A DNA stretch of 41,293 nt from Elusimicrobiota bacterium. GTDB lineage: Bacteria; Elusimicrobiota; Elusimicrobia; UBA1565; UBA9628. Both the position numbers and the translations under genes were made by a program. Within the stretch, counting starts at the first letter, position 1; the number at the start of each line of letters is the position of its first letter. The notes under the pieces are model-generated. The model saw nothing but the letters and a program-made list of their open reading frames with translations, did no database searches and was not told where the DNA came from. Below are positions 1 through 8,446 of this stretch, one piece after another. Where the stretch lies: assembly GCA_016191335.1 (NCBI GenBank), contig JACPOW010000086.1, positions 1 through 41,293 on the forward strand. Reading direction: 5' to 3'.

Positions 1-138
1 CTCACACCTGAAGGCGCTGGGCGTAGTGCGCCTGGCCGCCTCATGAAGGCCGCTATCCGAACCGCCGGATGCGTCACGCGCACGTCCGGTGGTGTGGGAG
101 GGGGCGGGTAGGACGATCCTACCTGCCTCCTACCCGAT
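1..138 (+). mobile_element. Group II intron, 3' end (domains V and VI), truncated by window start
   Basis: The RNA folds as a group II intron tail. Domain V spans 61-93: bases 61-69 pair with 85-93, a two-base CG bulge lies at 83-84, and 70-73 pair with 79-82 under a small loop. Domain VI spans 96-135: 96-98 pair with 133-135, 99-101 with 129-131, 104-113 with 117-126. The unpaired A at 132 is seven bases from the end, where a group II branch point belongs. The intron therefore ends at 138 (CCCGAT). The sequence style, including the CCTACCCGAT end, resembles bacterial class C introns. Domains I-IV and most of the maturase lie outside the window. The 3' exon starts at 139, just ahead of the glycoside hydrolase gene. 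Confidence 0.85.
2..46 (+). CDS. C-terminal tail of group II intron reverse transcriptase/maturase (partial)
   Basis: A reading frame open at the window edge codes SHLKALGVVRLAAS and stops at TGA 44-46, 14 bases before domain V. Intron-encoded proteins sit in domain IV and end a few tens of bases before domain V, so position and spacing fit. Fourteen residues cannot identify a family by themselves; the assignment rests on the intron RNA that follows. Confidence 0.55.
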   Translation, partial: SHLKALGVVRLAAS

Positions 139-205
139 TATGGCTAGGCCTTATGCCGTCCCCCGGCGTCCCTTACTGCCCAGGCCCTTGGACGGCGGCG
201 GTGTT

Positions 206-2776
206 ATGATTGAAAAGGTGAGACTTTTCACGAAGTCCGCGGCCCTGGCCGTCCTCCTGTCCGCGCCTATCCATGAGGCGGCGGCGCAGACCGTCGGACC
301 GGCGAGCAAGGCGGGCGCGGCGTCCCTTCCGGCCGCGAGCGTCGTCCCGGCGTTGGGGCTGACGGCGGGAGCGCCTTCGCTCTCGCCGCTGAGCGTCCCG
401 ACCCCGGGCCTCGCGGCGTCGATCTTGCCCGCGCCGTCAATCGTGCCCGCGCCCGCGGTCGCGCCCGTCCCGGCCGCCGCGGCCGCCACTTTGTTCGCGC
501 GCGCCGCTCTGATCCAGGCGATGGCCCCCGCTCCGGCGGAAGAGATGCCCGGACGCCTGAACGCGCTGTACGCCGGAGGCGCGATGAAGCGCGACCCGGA
601 CTCCGATCCCGTCTCCCCGGCGCCGGCCGCGCCGGCGGGCGTCGAAGGGCTCGTCGCGGAGTATCGCGCCGAGGGCCGGGCCGCGAGCGGTCGCAAGCTG
701 CGCTTCACCGGAATCGGCGGCCGCGACGCCTACAACCCGACGGCCCCCTTCCTGACGCGCTTTCGCGGCAAGAAGATCGAGGTCCTGGCCGCCCGCGTCG
801 AGGCGCGCGACAGCGAGGAGTCCGAGGTGATCTTCTTCGAGAGGACCCGCTCGGGCTGGCGCCCGCTCGCCGGCGCGCCGCGCCTGCGTCTGCAGGACCC
901 TTTTGTCGCGAGGATCGGCGGCGAGTTCGTGATGGGCGGCGTCGAGACCTTCCCGAAGGACGGCGGCCTCGGCTATCGCACCGTCTTCTACCGCGGCGCC
1001 TCGCTGTCCTCGCTCAAGCGCTTCGCGCAGGGCCCCGACGGCATGAAGGACATCCGGCTGGCCGAGCTGCCGGACGGGAGGCTCCTCGTCGTCACTCGGC
1101 CGCAGGGCGCGGTCGGCGGCCGCGGCAAGATCGCGATGACGGTGCTCGACGGTCTCGGCTCGCTCGAGCCCGGCGCGGTCTCCCGCGCCGTCGTGCTCGA
1201 GGGCCTGTTCCGCGACGACGAATGGGGCGGCGCCAACGAGCTTCACGTCCTGAGCGACGGACGCGTCGGCGTGATCGGCCACGTCGCCCGTTTCGACGAG
1301 CGCGGCGGACGCCATTACTACCCGATGGCCTTCGCGCTCGATCCGGCGACCGGGCGGCGCACGCCGATGAAGATCCTCCTCGAGCGCGGCCGGCTCCCGG
1401 CCGGAGCGTCGAAGCGGCCCGACCTGGAAGACGTGCTCTTCAGCGGCGGCCTCGTCCGCGGCAGGAACGGCAGAGCCGCGCTCTACGTCGGGGCGGGCGA
1501 CGCGGAGGCCTACCGCGTCGACATCGAGGATCCTTTCCCGGCCGCGCCGAGCGCGGGCGCGTCCGGCTTCAGCCGGAGCGACGAGCGCTTCCTCGACGAG
1601 GTCCAGCGCAAGGCCTTCCTCTATTTTTGGGAGCAGACCGACCCCGTCACGGGCCTGACCAAGGACCGGGCGGGGAATTTCGGCGGGACCGACCGCGGGA
1701 TCGCCTCGATGGCGGCCACCGGCTTCGGCCTGACGGGCCTGACGATCGCGGAACGCCGCGGCTGGATCACGCGCGAGCAGGCCTACGCGCGGGCGCTGAC
1801 GACCTTGCGGCACCTGAGAACCCGCCAGGCCCACGAGCACGGCTGGTTCCACCATTTCGTCGACGCCGCCAGCGGCGAGCCTTCGGCCCACGCCGAGGTG
1901 TCGTCGATCGACACGGCGCTCCTGCTGGCCGGCGCGCTCACCGTCGGGAGCCATTTCGCCGGCACCGAGGTCGAGCGTCTGGCGCGCGAGATCTACGAGC
2001 GCGTCGATTTCCCGTGGATGATGACCGACGGCGGCGCCAGGCCCGGGTCGCGCACGCTCTCGATGGGCTGGACGCCGAAGGGCTTCATCGCGGCCCGCTG
2101 GGACGCCTACAGCGAGCACCAGATCCTCTACATCCTCGGCCTGGGCTCGCCGACTTTTCCGCTGCCCGCCGAGTCGTGGCGGGCGTGGAAGCGCCCGGAG
2201 AAGGGCCCGCTGACCCAGGCGTCGGGGCCCCTGTTCACGCATCAGTACTCCCAGCTGTGGCTCGACCAGCGCGGCTGGAACGACGCGGGCCAGGACTACT
2301 TCGCCAACTCGGTGAAGGCGACTATGGCCCACCGCGACGCGGCGCTCGCCGCGCGCGGGGAATACGCGACGTACGGCCCTGATTGCTGGGGCCTGACCGC
2401 CTGCGACGGCCCCCTGGGCTACCGAGCCTACGGCGCCTACCCCAACGCGACCATCCAGGACGGGACCATCGCCCCGGCGGCGGCGGGCGGGTCGATGGCG
2501 CACACGCCGGCGCTCTCGGTCGCGGCCCTGCGTTCCATGAAGGCGAGGTACGGCGACCGCATCTGGGGGCGCTACGGCTTCTCCGACGCCTTCAACACCG
2601 ACCCGCGCTGGCGGGAGCGCTTCAACGCCGACGGCCTGTGGCGCTCTCCGGACGCCGTCGGCATCGACCAGGGCGCCATCCTGCTGGCCGCCGAGAACGC
2701 CCGCTCCGGGGGCGTCTGGGCGGAGTTCATGGCCACCGAGCACGCCCGCCGGGCCTTCGAGAAGCTCGGCCGCTGA
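206..2776 (+). CDS. Secreted two-domain glycoside hydrolase: DUF1861 beta-propeller plus GH144-like glucoamylase fold
   Basis: This is a secreted protein of about 856 residues. A signal peptide (KSAALAVLLSAPIHEAAAQ) is followed by an Ala/Pro-rich linker of about 130 residues. The next ~310 residues resemble DUF1861, a five-bladed propeller related to GH130; conserved blocks include KDIRLAELPDGR, DDEWGGANELH and RPDLEDVLFSGGLVR. The last ~410 residues resemble PF10091/GH144, whose characterised members cleave beta-1,2-glucan; blocks include FLYFWEQTDPVTGL, RTLSMGWTPKGF, SEHQILYILGLGSPTFPL and DCWGLTACDGP. The likely role is trimming of an extracellular glucan or mannan; the substrate is inferred. 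The reading frame continues upstream into the intron (to 89), which is not believable. ATG 206 is used here, but a TGtTATGAT extended -10 at 202-210 overlaps it and points to GTG 218 (MRLFTKSAAL) as a leaderless start. Confidence 0.8.
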   Translation: MIEKVRLFTKSAALAVLLSAPIHEAAAQTVGPASKAGAASLPAASVVPALGLTAGAPSLSPLSVPTPGLAASILPAPSIVPAPAVAPVPAAAAATLFARAALIQAMAPAPAEEMPGRLNALYAGGAMKRDPDSDPVSPAPAAPAGVEGLVAEYRAEGRAASGRKLRFTGIGGRDAYNPTAPFLTRFRGKKIEVLAARVEARDSEESEVIFFERTRSGWRPLAGAPRLRLQDPFVARIGGEFVMGGVETFPKDGGLGYRTVFYRGASLSSLKRFAQGPDGMKDIRLAELPDGRLLVVTRPQGAVGGRGKIAMTVLDGLGSLEPGAVSRAVVLEGLFRDDEWGGANELHVLSDGRVGVIGHVARFDERGGRHYYPMAFALDPATGRRTPMKILLERGRLPAGASKRPDLEDVLFSGGLVRGRNGRAALYVGAGDAEAYRVDIEDPFPAAPSAGASGFSRSDERFLDEVQRKAFLYFWEQTDPVTGLTKDRAGNFGGTDRGIASMAATGFGLTGLTIAERRGWITREQAYARALTTLRHLRTRQAHEHGWFHHFVDAASGEPSAHAEVSSIDTALLLAGALTVGSHFAGTEVERLAREIYERVDFPWMMTDGGARPGSRTLSMGWTPKGFIAARWDAYSEHQILYILGLGSPTFPLPAESWRAWKRPEKGPLTQASGPLFTHQYSQLWLDQRGWNDAGQDYFANSVKATMAHRDAALAARGEYATYGPDCWGLTACDGPLGYRAYGAYPNATIQDGTIAPAAAGGSMAHTPALSVAALRSMKARYGDRIWGRYGFSDAFNTDPRWRERFNADGLWRSPDAVGIDQGAILLAAENARSGGVWAEFMATEHARRAFEKLGR

Positions 2777-2819
2777 GCCGGGCTTGCCTCGCGTCAGATG
2801 AAATCGGCCGTCGATGATG

Positions 2820-2825
2820 TAAAAT
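2820..2825 (+). promoter_or_regulatory. -10 element of hemB promoter (leaderless start)
   Basis: TAAAAT lies seven bases before ATG 2833, so transcription would start at or beside the start codon. No convincing -35 is seen. No Shine-Dalgarno sequence precedes the ATG. Confidence 0.5.
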
Positions 2826-2832
2826 GCGGCCT

Positions 2833-3804
2833 ATGAGCTTCCCTATCTCGCGCCCCCGCCGCCTGCGCTCCAGCCCCGCCCTTCGCGCCCTGATCCGAGA
2901 GACCGATCTGACCGCCAAGGACTTCGTGCTTCCCCTGTTCATCCGCCCCGGCAAGGGCGAGAAGCGCCCGATCTCGTCCATGCCCGGCCACTACCAGTAC
3001 TCGGTGGACATGGCGGTCAAGGCCGCCGACGCCGCCGTGCGCGAGGGCATCCCGGGCCTCATCCTCTTCGGCATCCCCGACAAGAAGGACGGGAAGGCCA
3101 CCGGCGCCTACGCCGACAACGGCATCGTGCAGAACGCGGTGAAGGCGATCAAGGACAAGCACCCCAACCTCCTGATGATCGCCGACCTGTGCTTCTGCGA
3201 GTACACCGACCACGGCCACTGCGGCATCGTCAAGGACGGCAAGGTCTTGAACGACCCGACCTTGGCGCTCTCGGCGAAGACCGCCGCGTCGCAGGCGAAG
3301 GCCGGCTTCGACGTCATCGCGCCCTCGGGCATGATGGACGGCCAGGTCGCCGCGATCCGCAAGTCCCTCGACGAGCACGGCTACGGCGACACGCCCATCC
3401 TCGCCTACGCCGCGAAGTACGCGAGCGCTTTCTACGGGCCGTTCCGCGAGGCCGCCGAGAGCCCGCCCAGCTTCGGCGACCGCTCCGGCTATCAGATGGA
3501 CCCGGCCAACTTCGACGAGGCGATGCGCGAGGTGGCGCTCGACGTCGAGGAGGGCGCGGACATGGTGATGGTCAAGCCCGCCCTGCCCTATCTCGACGTG
3601 CTGAAGGCGGTGAAGGTCCGATTCGGCCTGCCCACCTCGGCCTACCAGGTGTCGGGCGAGTTCGCGATGATCAAGGCCGCGGCCGCCAACGGCTGGATCG
3701 ACGAGAAGAAGATGGCCCTCGAGTCGCTGATGTCGATCAAGCGCGCCGGCGCCGACTTCATCCTGACCTACTACGCCCTGGAGGCCGCCAAATGGCTCGC
3801 CTGA
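2833..3804 (+). CDS. hemB: Delta-aminolevulinic acid dehydratase (porphobilinogen synthase)
   Basis: HemB condenses two molecules of 5-aminolevulinate to porphobilinogen in cytoplasmic tetrapyrrole synthesis. The 323-residue length is typical. The zinc-site cysteines C120, C122 and C130 ([12 protein letters not shown]) are all present, so this is the zinc-dependent form. The two Schiff-base lysines are K195 ([14 protein letters not shown]) and K248 ([12 protein letters not shown]). With the start at 2833 this numbering matches the E. coli enzyme almost exactly, which supports this ATG over the one at 2824. The gene overlaps hemL by 13 bases, so the two are translated together; hemB product feeds on the hemL product 5-aminolevulinate. 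Confidence 0.97.
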   Translation: MSFPISRPRRLRSSPALRALIRETDLTAKDFVLPLFIRPGKGEKRPISSMPGHYQYSVDMAVKAADAAVREGIPGLILFGIPDKKDGKATGAYADNGIVQNAVKAIKDKHPNLLMIADLCFCEYTDHGHCGIVKDGKVLNDPTLALSAKTAASQAKAGFDVIAPSGMMDGQVAAIRKSLDEHGYGDTPILAYAAKYASAFYGPFREAAESPPSFGDRSGYQMDPANFDEAMREVALDVEEGADMVMVKPALPYLDVLKAVKVRFGLPTSAYQVSGEFAMIKAAAANGWIDEKKMALESLMSIKRAGADFILTYYALEAAKWLA

Positions 3805-5096
3805 AGAAGAACCCCCGTCCGACGGACATGAAGAAGATCTTCGCCCGCGCGCGCCAGTCGCTCGTCGGCGGCGTCAACTCGCCGGTGCGCGCGTTCAAGT
3901 CGGTCGGCGGCACGCCTTTGTTCGTGCACGGCGGCTCCGGCGCGTACCTGTTCGCCGACGACGGGAAGTCCTACCTGGACTTCTGCCTGTCGTGGGGGCC
4001 GCTGATGTTCGGCCACGCCCGGCGCGAGCTCGTGCGGGCGGCGCAGGACGCGGTCGCGCGCGGCTCGACGTTCGGCGCGGCGACGCAGGCCGAGGTGAAC
4101 CTGGCGGAGCGCATCAAGAAGGCGCTGCCGTCGATCGAGCTGCTGCGCATGACCAGCTCCGGCACCGAGGCGGGCATGAGCGCGGCGCGCGCGGCCCGCG
4201 CGTTCACCGGCCGGGACCTGATCATCAAGTTCGCGGGCTGCTACCACGGCCATTTCGACAGCCTGCTCGTGGCGGCGGGCTCGGGGGCGACCACCTTGGG
4301 CGTGCCCGACTCGGCCGGCGTGCCGAAGAGCTTCGCGGCGACGACCATCGTGGTGCCGTTCAACGATCTGACGGCGGTCGAGAACGCGTTCAAGAAGAAC
4401 AAAAACAAGATCGCCGCTATCTTCGTCGAGCCCATTCCGGCCAACATGGGAGTGGTCTTCCCGAACAAGGGATTCCTAGAAGGCCTTCGGCGCATCACCA
4501 AGCGTGAGAAGGCGCTGTTGATCTTCGACGAGGTCATCACCGGCTTCCGCGTCTGCTACGGCGGCGCGCAGACCCTCTACAAGATCAAGCCCGACCTCAC
4601 CGTGCTCGGCAAGATCATCGGCGGCGGCATGCCGATGGGCGCCTACGGCGGGCGGCGCGACGTCATGTCGGTGATCTCCCCGGAAGGCCCGGCCTATCAG
4701 GCCGGCACCCTCTCGGGCAACCCGGTCGCGGTGGCGGCCGGCACGGCGATGCTCGACCTGCTGCACTCCGAGTCGCCGTACAAGCGCATGGCCCAGCTCG
4801 CGGACTACATGTGCGAGGGCCTGCGGCGCGTGTCGCTGCGCTCCGGCGTGCCCCTGCGCATCCAGTCCATCGGCTCGATGTTCACGCCCTTCTTCCTCGA
4901 GGGCGTGGTCACCGACTACGCCTCGGCGATGAAGGCCGACAAGGCGGCCTACGGGCGCTACTTCCACGGGATGATCAAGCGCGGCGTGTACCTGCCGCCG
5001 GCCCAGTGGGAGGCGGCGTTCGTCTCCTACGCCCACACCGAGAAGGACCTCAACTTCGCCATCGGGGCGGCGTCGGAAGCGTTCAAGGAGATCTAA
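3792..5096 (+). CDS. hemL: Glutamate-1-semialdehyde 2,1-aminomutase
   Basis: HemL is a PLP enzyme that converts glutamate-1-semialdehyde to 5-aminolevulinate in the C5 heme pathway. It has 434 residues, usual for the family. The PLP lysine is K274 in [12 protein letters not shown]; other signatures are [10 protein letters not shown] near the N-terminus, [26 protein letters not shown] and [14 protein letters not shown] 3792 lies inside the end of hemB; a second in-frame ATG at 3828 ([10 protein letters not shown]) is an alternative start. The order hemB-hemL with overlapping ends makes a two-gene heme unit closed by a terminator. The glutamyl-tRNA reductase gene is not in the window. Confidence 0.97.
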   Translation: MARLKKNPRPTDMKKIFARARQSLVGGVNSPVRAFKSVGGTPLFVHGGSGAYLFADDGKSYLDFCLSWGPLMFGHARRELVRAAQDAVARGSTFGAATQAEVNLAERIKKALPSIELLRMTSSGTEAGMSAARAARAFTGRDLIIKFAGCYHGHFDSLLVAAGSGATTLGVPDSAGVPKSFAATTIVVPFNDLTAVENAFKKNKNKIAAIFVEPIPANMGVVFPNKGFLEGLRRITKREKALLIFDEVITGFRVCYGGAQTLYKIKPDLTVLGKIIGGGMPMGAYGGRRDVMSVISPEGPAYQAGTLSGNPVAVAAGTAMLDLLHSESPYKRMAQLADYMCEGLRRVSLRSGVPLRIQSIGSMFTPFFLEGVVTDYASAMKADKAAYGRYFHGMIKRGVYLPPAQWEAAFVSYAHTEKDLNFAIGAASEAFKEI

Positions 5097-5107
5097 ACTC
5101 GCGAGCC

Positions 5108-5148
5108 GCGGCGGACAATCCGCAAGGATAGTCCGCCGCCGTCTTTTT
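5108..5148 (+). terminator. Rho-independent terminator after hemL
   Basis: Nine paired bases (5108-5116 with 5131-5139), an A/A mismatch, four more pairs (ATCC/GGAT) and a GCAA tetraloop are followed by TCTTTTT at 5142-5148. It lies 12 bases past the hemL stop and isolates the heme pair from the next operon. Confidence 0.9.
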
Positions 5149-5165
5149 GGGGGCGGAATCAGGCG

Positions 5166-5208
5166 TTGACAAGGTTGCGCCCTTCCTCAATACTATGGCG
5201 TCCCGGAG
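5166..5208 (+). promoter_or_regulatory. Sigma-70-like promoter and ribosome binding site of the AAA+ operon
   Basis: TTGACA at 5166-5171 and TACTAT at 5191-5196 are separated by 19 bases, slightly long. A short leader follows, with GGAG at 5205-5208 five bases before ATG 5214. Unlike most promoters here, this one leaves a leader with a Shine-Dalgarno sequence. Confidence 0.65.
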
Positions 5209-5213
5209 CGCCC

Positions 5214-6059
5214 ATGAGCGAACAACCCGATCCGCAGCCCCAAAAGTCGAAAGCCGACGCCGCGCCCAAGGCCGCGTCCGCGCCCCAAGGCCTCGACCCT
5301 TCCCGCGCCTCCGCCTACGTGCCGCTGCCGGGCCAGCCGGCGGCAAAGGGGAGGGGGATGCTGGTCCTCGCCGCTTTGATCGCCGCGGGGGCCCTGGCCG
5401 GGACCGCCATCCATTACCGCCAGCCGTCGGGGCCCGCGCCGGCCGCGATCGCCGCCGGCCAGGAGGACAAGGTCCTCACGGTGACCGACGCCGACCTCAA
5501 CGCGGCCGCCACCGAGCGCCTGCGCAATTCCCCGGCTCCCGCCGCGGCGGCCGCCGGCGCGGCCGTCGCGATGGGAGGAGACCCGGCGGCGCCGCAGACC
5601 CCCGCCGCCGCCGCGCCCGCCGCTCCGCTTCCCGCCGGGCCGGCGCCCGCCGTGCCCGCGGAGAACCGGGCCTCCTCGCCGCTGCCCGTCGTGCCGCCCG
5701 AGCTGATGTCGCCGGCGGCGACCGCCCCGCAGTCGGTGCTGACGCCGAGGGGGCAGGAGGCGGTGCGCTCCGACGGCTGGTCGATGTTCTCGATGCGGCT
5801 CATCGACGACGTGGACCAGGACGGCGACGTGGTGCAGATCTCCGTCGACGGCGTGCCGGTGTCGTACCTGGCCCTGACCCACGCGGGGGCGACGCTCGAG
5901 ATCCCGCTCAAGAAAGGCGAGTCGCACCGGGTGACGGTCACGGCGGTGCGCGACGGCGTCGGCGGCGTGACCCTCGGCCTGCAGACCTCGGCCGGGACCG
6001 TCGTCTCGCGCCGGATGCTGGTCGGCGAGAGCGACAGCTGGACCATCGACTACAAGTGA
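5214..6059 (+). CDS. Membrane-anchored exported protein with Ala/Pro linker and C-terminal beta-domain
   Basis: No family is recognised. The 281-residue protein has a hydrophilic N-terminus of about 48 residues, one membrane segment (GMLVLAALIAAGALAGTAIHY, about 49-69), a long Ala/Pro linker, and a C-terminal domain of about 95 residues that looks like beta-strands. That domain begins near SDGWSMFSMRLIDD and carries an acidic turn DDVDQDGDVVQ that could bind calcium. The predicted topology is N-in with the C-terminal domain outside the cytoplasmic membrane. The start at ATG 5214 is set by the promoter and GGAG before it. Its stop overlaps the GTG start of the next gene (GTGA), so it belongs with the AAA+ ATPase downstream. 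Confidence 0.75.
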   Translation: MSEQPDPQPQKSKADAAPKAASAPQGLDPSRASAYVPLPGQPAAKGRGMLVLAALIAAGALAGTAIHYRQPSGPAPAAIAAGQEDKVLTVTDADLNAAATERLRNSPAPAAAAAGAAVAMGGDPAAPQTPAAAAPAAPLPAGPAPAVPAENRASSPLPVVPPELMSPAATAPQSVLTPRGQEAVRSDGWSMFSMRLIDDVDQDGDVVQISVDGVPVSYLALTHAGATLEIPLKKGESHRVTVTAVRDGVGGVTLGLQTSAGTVVSRRMLVGESDSWTIDYK

Positions 6060-7168
6060 AATCGAGCTCCACTCATCCCCTCTTCGTCCTGATGGCCGTC
6101 ATGGCCATCGGCGGCACCTTGATCGCGGTGAAGCAGCGCGCCCCCGAGGCGCTGCCGTGGATCTTCGCGCTCGCCGGGGTCGGGATGATCTACCGCTTCT
6201 GGGCGGTCTCGCAGGAGGACGCGGCCGCGCGCGGCGAGGGCCTCGTCGACCACGAGGTCCTGCGCAAGATGCGCCTGCGCGACTACGGCAGCTGGATCAA
6301 GGAGAACGTGCGCGGGCAGGACGAGGCGGTGGACCTGATCGTGCACAGCATCCAGCGAGGCCTCGAGCTCGCCCGGCCCGGGCGGAGCCTGGGCTCCTTC
6401 CTGCTCGTCGGCCCGACGGGCACGGGCAAGACATTCCTCGCGCAGATGACGGCCATGGCCCTGTGGCCGGAGAAGGAGCCGGTGGTCCTGCGCATGAACC
6501 AGTTCAAGGACCCGCACGACCTGCAGGGCCTGCTGGGCGCGACGGGCGGCGCGGAGACCGGCTCGCTGACCGGGGCCCTGCTCGAGGACCCGTACCGCGT
6601 GGTGCTGCTCGACGAGATCGACAAGTGCCATCCCGACGTGCTGCACGGCCTGTTCGAGGCGCTCGACGGCGGGCGCGTGCGTGACCGGTCCTCGTCGAAG
6701 ATGGTGGACTTCAGCGGCTGCGTGTTCTTCGCCACCTGCAACGCGGGCGCGGAGCGCCTGCGCGCGCTCAAGAACGACGACGCCTCCTCGTTCGCCGCGC
6801 GGGCGCGCGACGCGCTGATGAAGGAGGGCGGTTTCGAGAAGGCCTTCCTCGCCCGCTTCAGCGAGATCGTGCTGATGGACGCGCTGGCTCCCATCCACAT
6901 CGCCGAGATCGCCTGCCTGCAGATCGCCAAGCAGTGGCGGGAGCAGGGCATCGTGGTCAGCTACCTCTCGCCGGAGCTGCTCGCGCGCGCGGTCGCGCTC
7001 AACGCCGAGTTCGGGGAGTACGGCGTGCGCCAGCTCACGCGCTGCCTGCGCCGCATGATGGACCCGCTGCTCGAGGAGGCGCGCCAGAAGGGCTCGAGCG
7101 CCGTGTCGCTGGGGCTCGACCCGCACACCGGCGGGGCGGTCCTGGGGCTGGCGAGGGAGCGGCCGTGA
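6056..7168 (+). CDS. Membrane-anchored ClpB-D2-like AAA+ ATPase
   Basis: The 370-residue protein starts with two membrane segments (about 8-26 and 33-51), then a linker and one AAA+ module. Walker A is GPTGTGKT with K125; Walker B is VVLLDEIDK; sensor 1 is in FFATCNAG; a sensor-2-like GVRQLTR lies near the C-terminus. The module resembles the second ATPase ring of Clp/Hsp100 unfoldases, without N-domain, D1 or middle domain. Where D2 rings have an aromatic GYVG pore loop, this protein has GLLGATGGAETGSLTGAL with no aromatic residue. No ClpP-docking loop was recognised. It starts with GTG overlapping the previous stop and ends overlapping the next start, so its partners are probably the two exported proteins and the soluble ATPase of this operon. 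The substrate is unknown. Confidence 0.85.
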   Translation: MKSSSTHPLFVLMAVMAIGGTLIAVKQRAPEALPWIFALAGVGMIYRFWAVSQEDAAARGEGLVDHEVLRKMRLRDYGSWIKENVRGQDEAVDLIVHSIQRGLELARPGRSLGSFLLVGPTGTGKTFLAQMTAMALWPEKEPVVLRMNQFKDPHDLQGLLGATGGAETGSLTGALLEDPYRVVLLDEIDKCHPDVLHGLFEALDGGRVRDRSSSKMVDFSGCVFFATCNAGAERLRALKNDDASSFAARARDALMKEGGFEKAFLARFSEIVLMDALAPIHIAEIACLQIAKQWREQGIVVSYLSPELLARAVALNAEFGEYGVRQLTRCLRRMMDPLLEEARQKGSSAVSLGLDPHTGGAVLGLARERP

Positions 7169-8436
7169 AGAAGCGCCTGCTCAAGGACACCTGGTTCCAG
7201 ATGTTCGCCGCCGTCGGAGGCGTGGCCTACGTGGTCTCCGTCCTGGGCACCGCGTCGTCGCGCCACGAATCCCTGCCGCCCCCCGCGGCGCCCGCGGCGG
7301 CGTCCGCCCCCGCGCCCGCCGCGCCCGTCGCGGCCCCCGCGGAGGTCATCACCCCGCCGGCGCCCGCCTCGTCGGACCTCGCGACCTATCGGGACCCCTC
7401 GTCGCTGGTCATGGGCCCGGCCGCGCAGCCGCCGAGCCCCGTCGCGCCGCCGCCTCCGCCGAGGGGGATCACCTTGACGGGCTCCGGCGTGGGGAACACC
7501 CAGGGCATCGTCGGCGCCCCGGCCGGAGGCATGGGAACGATCAACGCCCTGCTGAACAACCTCATGGGCGTGCCCCAGGCCGCGCAGGCGCCCGCGACGG
7601 CCGGGCAGGCGGCCCGGGCCGCGCTCCCTCCTGCGCTGCGCGTGACGCCGTCGCGGGTCGGCATCTTCACGGTGGGACCCGCCGGCATGGCGGGGGTGGA
7701 CACCTCGAGCTTGCGCGACGCGGTGTTCAGCGCGGCGGACGGCGACCTCATCCTGGTCAAGCCCGGCAGCTACGAGGGCCCGGTCGAGGTCGGCGGCAAA
7801 TCCATCCGCATCCGCGGCACCGGCTCCTATCCGGGCGCCGTCACGGTGAGCTGGACCGGCCCCGGCGCGACGATCAGCGTGCGCAACGGCGGCCTCGAGC
7901 TCGAGAAGGTCCTCGTCGAGCGCGGCTCCCATTTCGAGTACCCGAAGACCGAGCCGGGCGGGGCCGTCTACGCCGTCGCGTCGGCCCTGACGGTGCGCAA
8001 CGCGCAGATCAACAGCAACGACTCCGCCGCGCCGCCGCTGATCGTCGAGCAGGGCGGCGGGAGCGCGCGCCTCACTGTCGAGGACGTCCGCCTCACCGGC
8101 TCGTCGGCCAACGTCCTCATCCGGGGGGCGGTCAAGGCGAAGTTCACGCTGACGACCTTCGACGCGTACACGCGGCCGCTCGCGGCCTGGATCGACTCGG
8201 CCGTCGAGCTCGTGGACTGCCGCTTCCTCGACACCACGGCGGAGATCGTGATCCTCGCCTACGAGGGCGCGCGGGTGACGGTGACGGGCAAGCAGAAGCC
8301 TCGCATCGTCACGACGCGCGGCGCCGAGGCGACGGGGTACGAGGACAGCTTCGGCGTGAGGCGGGCGGCGATCGCGCGCGGCGGCTTCGTGCGGGACATC
8401 TTCCGGCGCGGGCGCCGGGCCGGGACTTTGCCATGA
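7165..8436 (+). CDS. Membrane-anchored right-handed beta-helix protein
   Basis: The 423-residue protein has a short basic N-terminus (MKKRLLKD), one membrane segment (about 12-28, MFAAVGGVAYVVSVLG), a Pro/Ala-rich stretch to about residue 160, and then a parallel beta-helix. The helix opens with SLRDAVFSAADGDLILVKPG, a pectin-lyase-like entrance motif, and continues with repeated valine-rich turns. A basic tail (FRRGRRAG) ends it. Beta-helices of this kind bind or cut polysaccharides, but no catalytic residues stand out, so a structural or binding role is as likely. GTG 7165 overlaps the ATPase stop. Same body plan as the gene at 5214: N-in anchor, flexible linker, outside domain. Confidence 0.78.
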   Translation: MKKRLLKDTWFQMFAAVGGVAYVVSVLGTASSRHESLPPPAAPAAASAPAPAAPVAAPAEVITPPAPASSDLATYRDPSSLVMGPAAQPPSPVAPPPPPRGITLTGSGVGNTQGIVGAPAGGMGTINALLNNLMGVPQAAQAPATAGQAARAALPPALRVTPSRVGIFTVGPAGMAGVDTSSLRDAVFSAADGDLILVKPGSYEGPVEVGGKSIRIRGTGSYPGAVTVSWTGPGATISVRNGGLELEKVLVERGSHFEYPKTEPGGAVYAVASALTVRNAQINSNDSAAPPLIVEQGGGSARLTVEDVRLTGSSANVLIRGAVKAKFTLTTFDAYTRPLAAWIDSAVELVDCRFLDTTAEIVILAYEGARVTVTGKQKPRIVTTRGAEATGYEDSFGVRRAAIARGGFVRDIFRRGRRAGTLP

Positions 8437-8446
8437 GGAGACAACG

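Noticed and set aside
89-205. Extension of the glycoside hydrolase into the intron
   Set aside because: Codons 89-138 are intron domains V and VI; the signal peptide starts at 206 or 218.
437-2743. 768-codon open frame on the minus strand over the glycoside hydrolase
   Set aside because: It is a frame shadow in GC-rich coding DNA: its amino acid make-up is Arg/Ala/Gly/Val/Asp-heavy without domains, while the plus frame has recognisable families.
3189-3791. Long N-terminal extension of the hemL frame
   Set aside because: It overlaps hemB in another frame; HemL homology begins after 3792.
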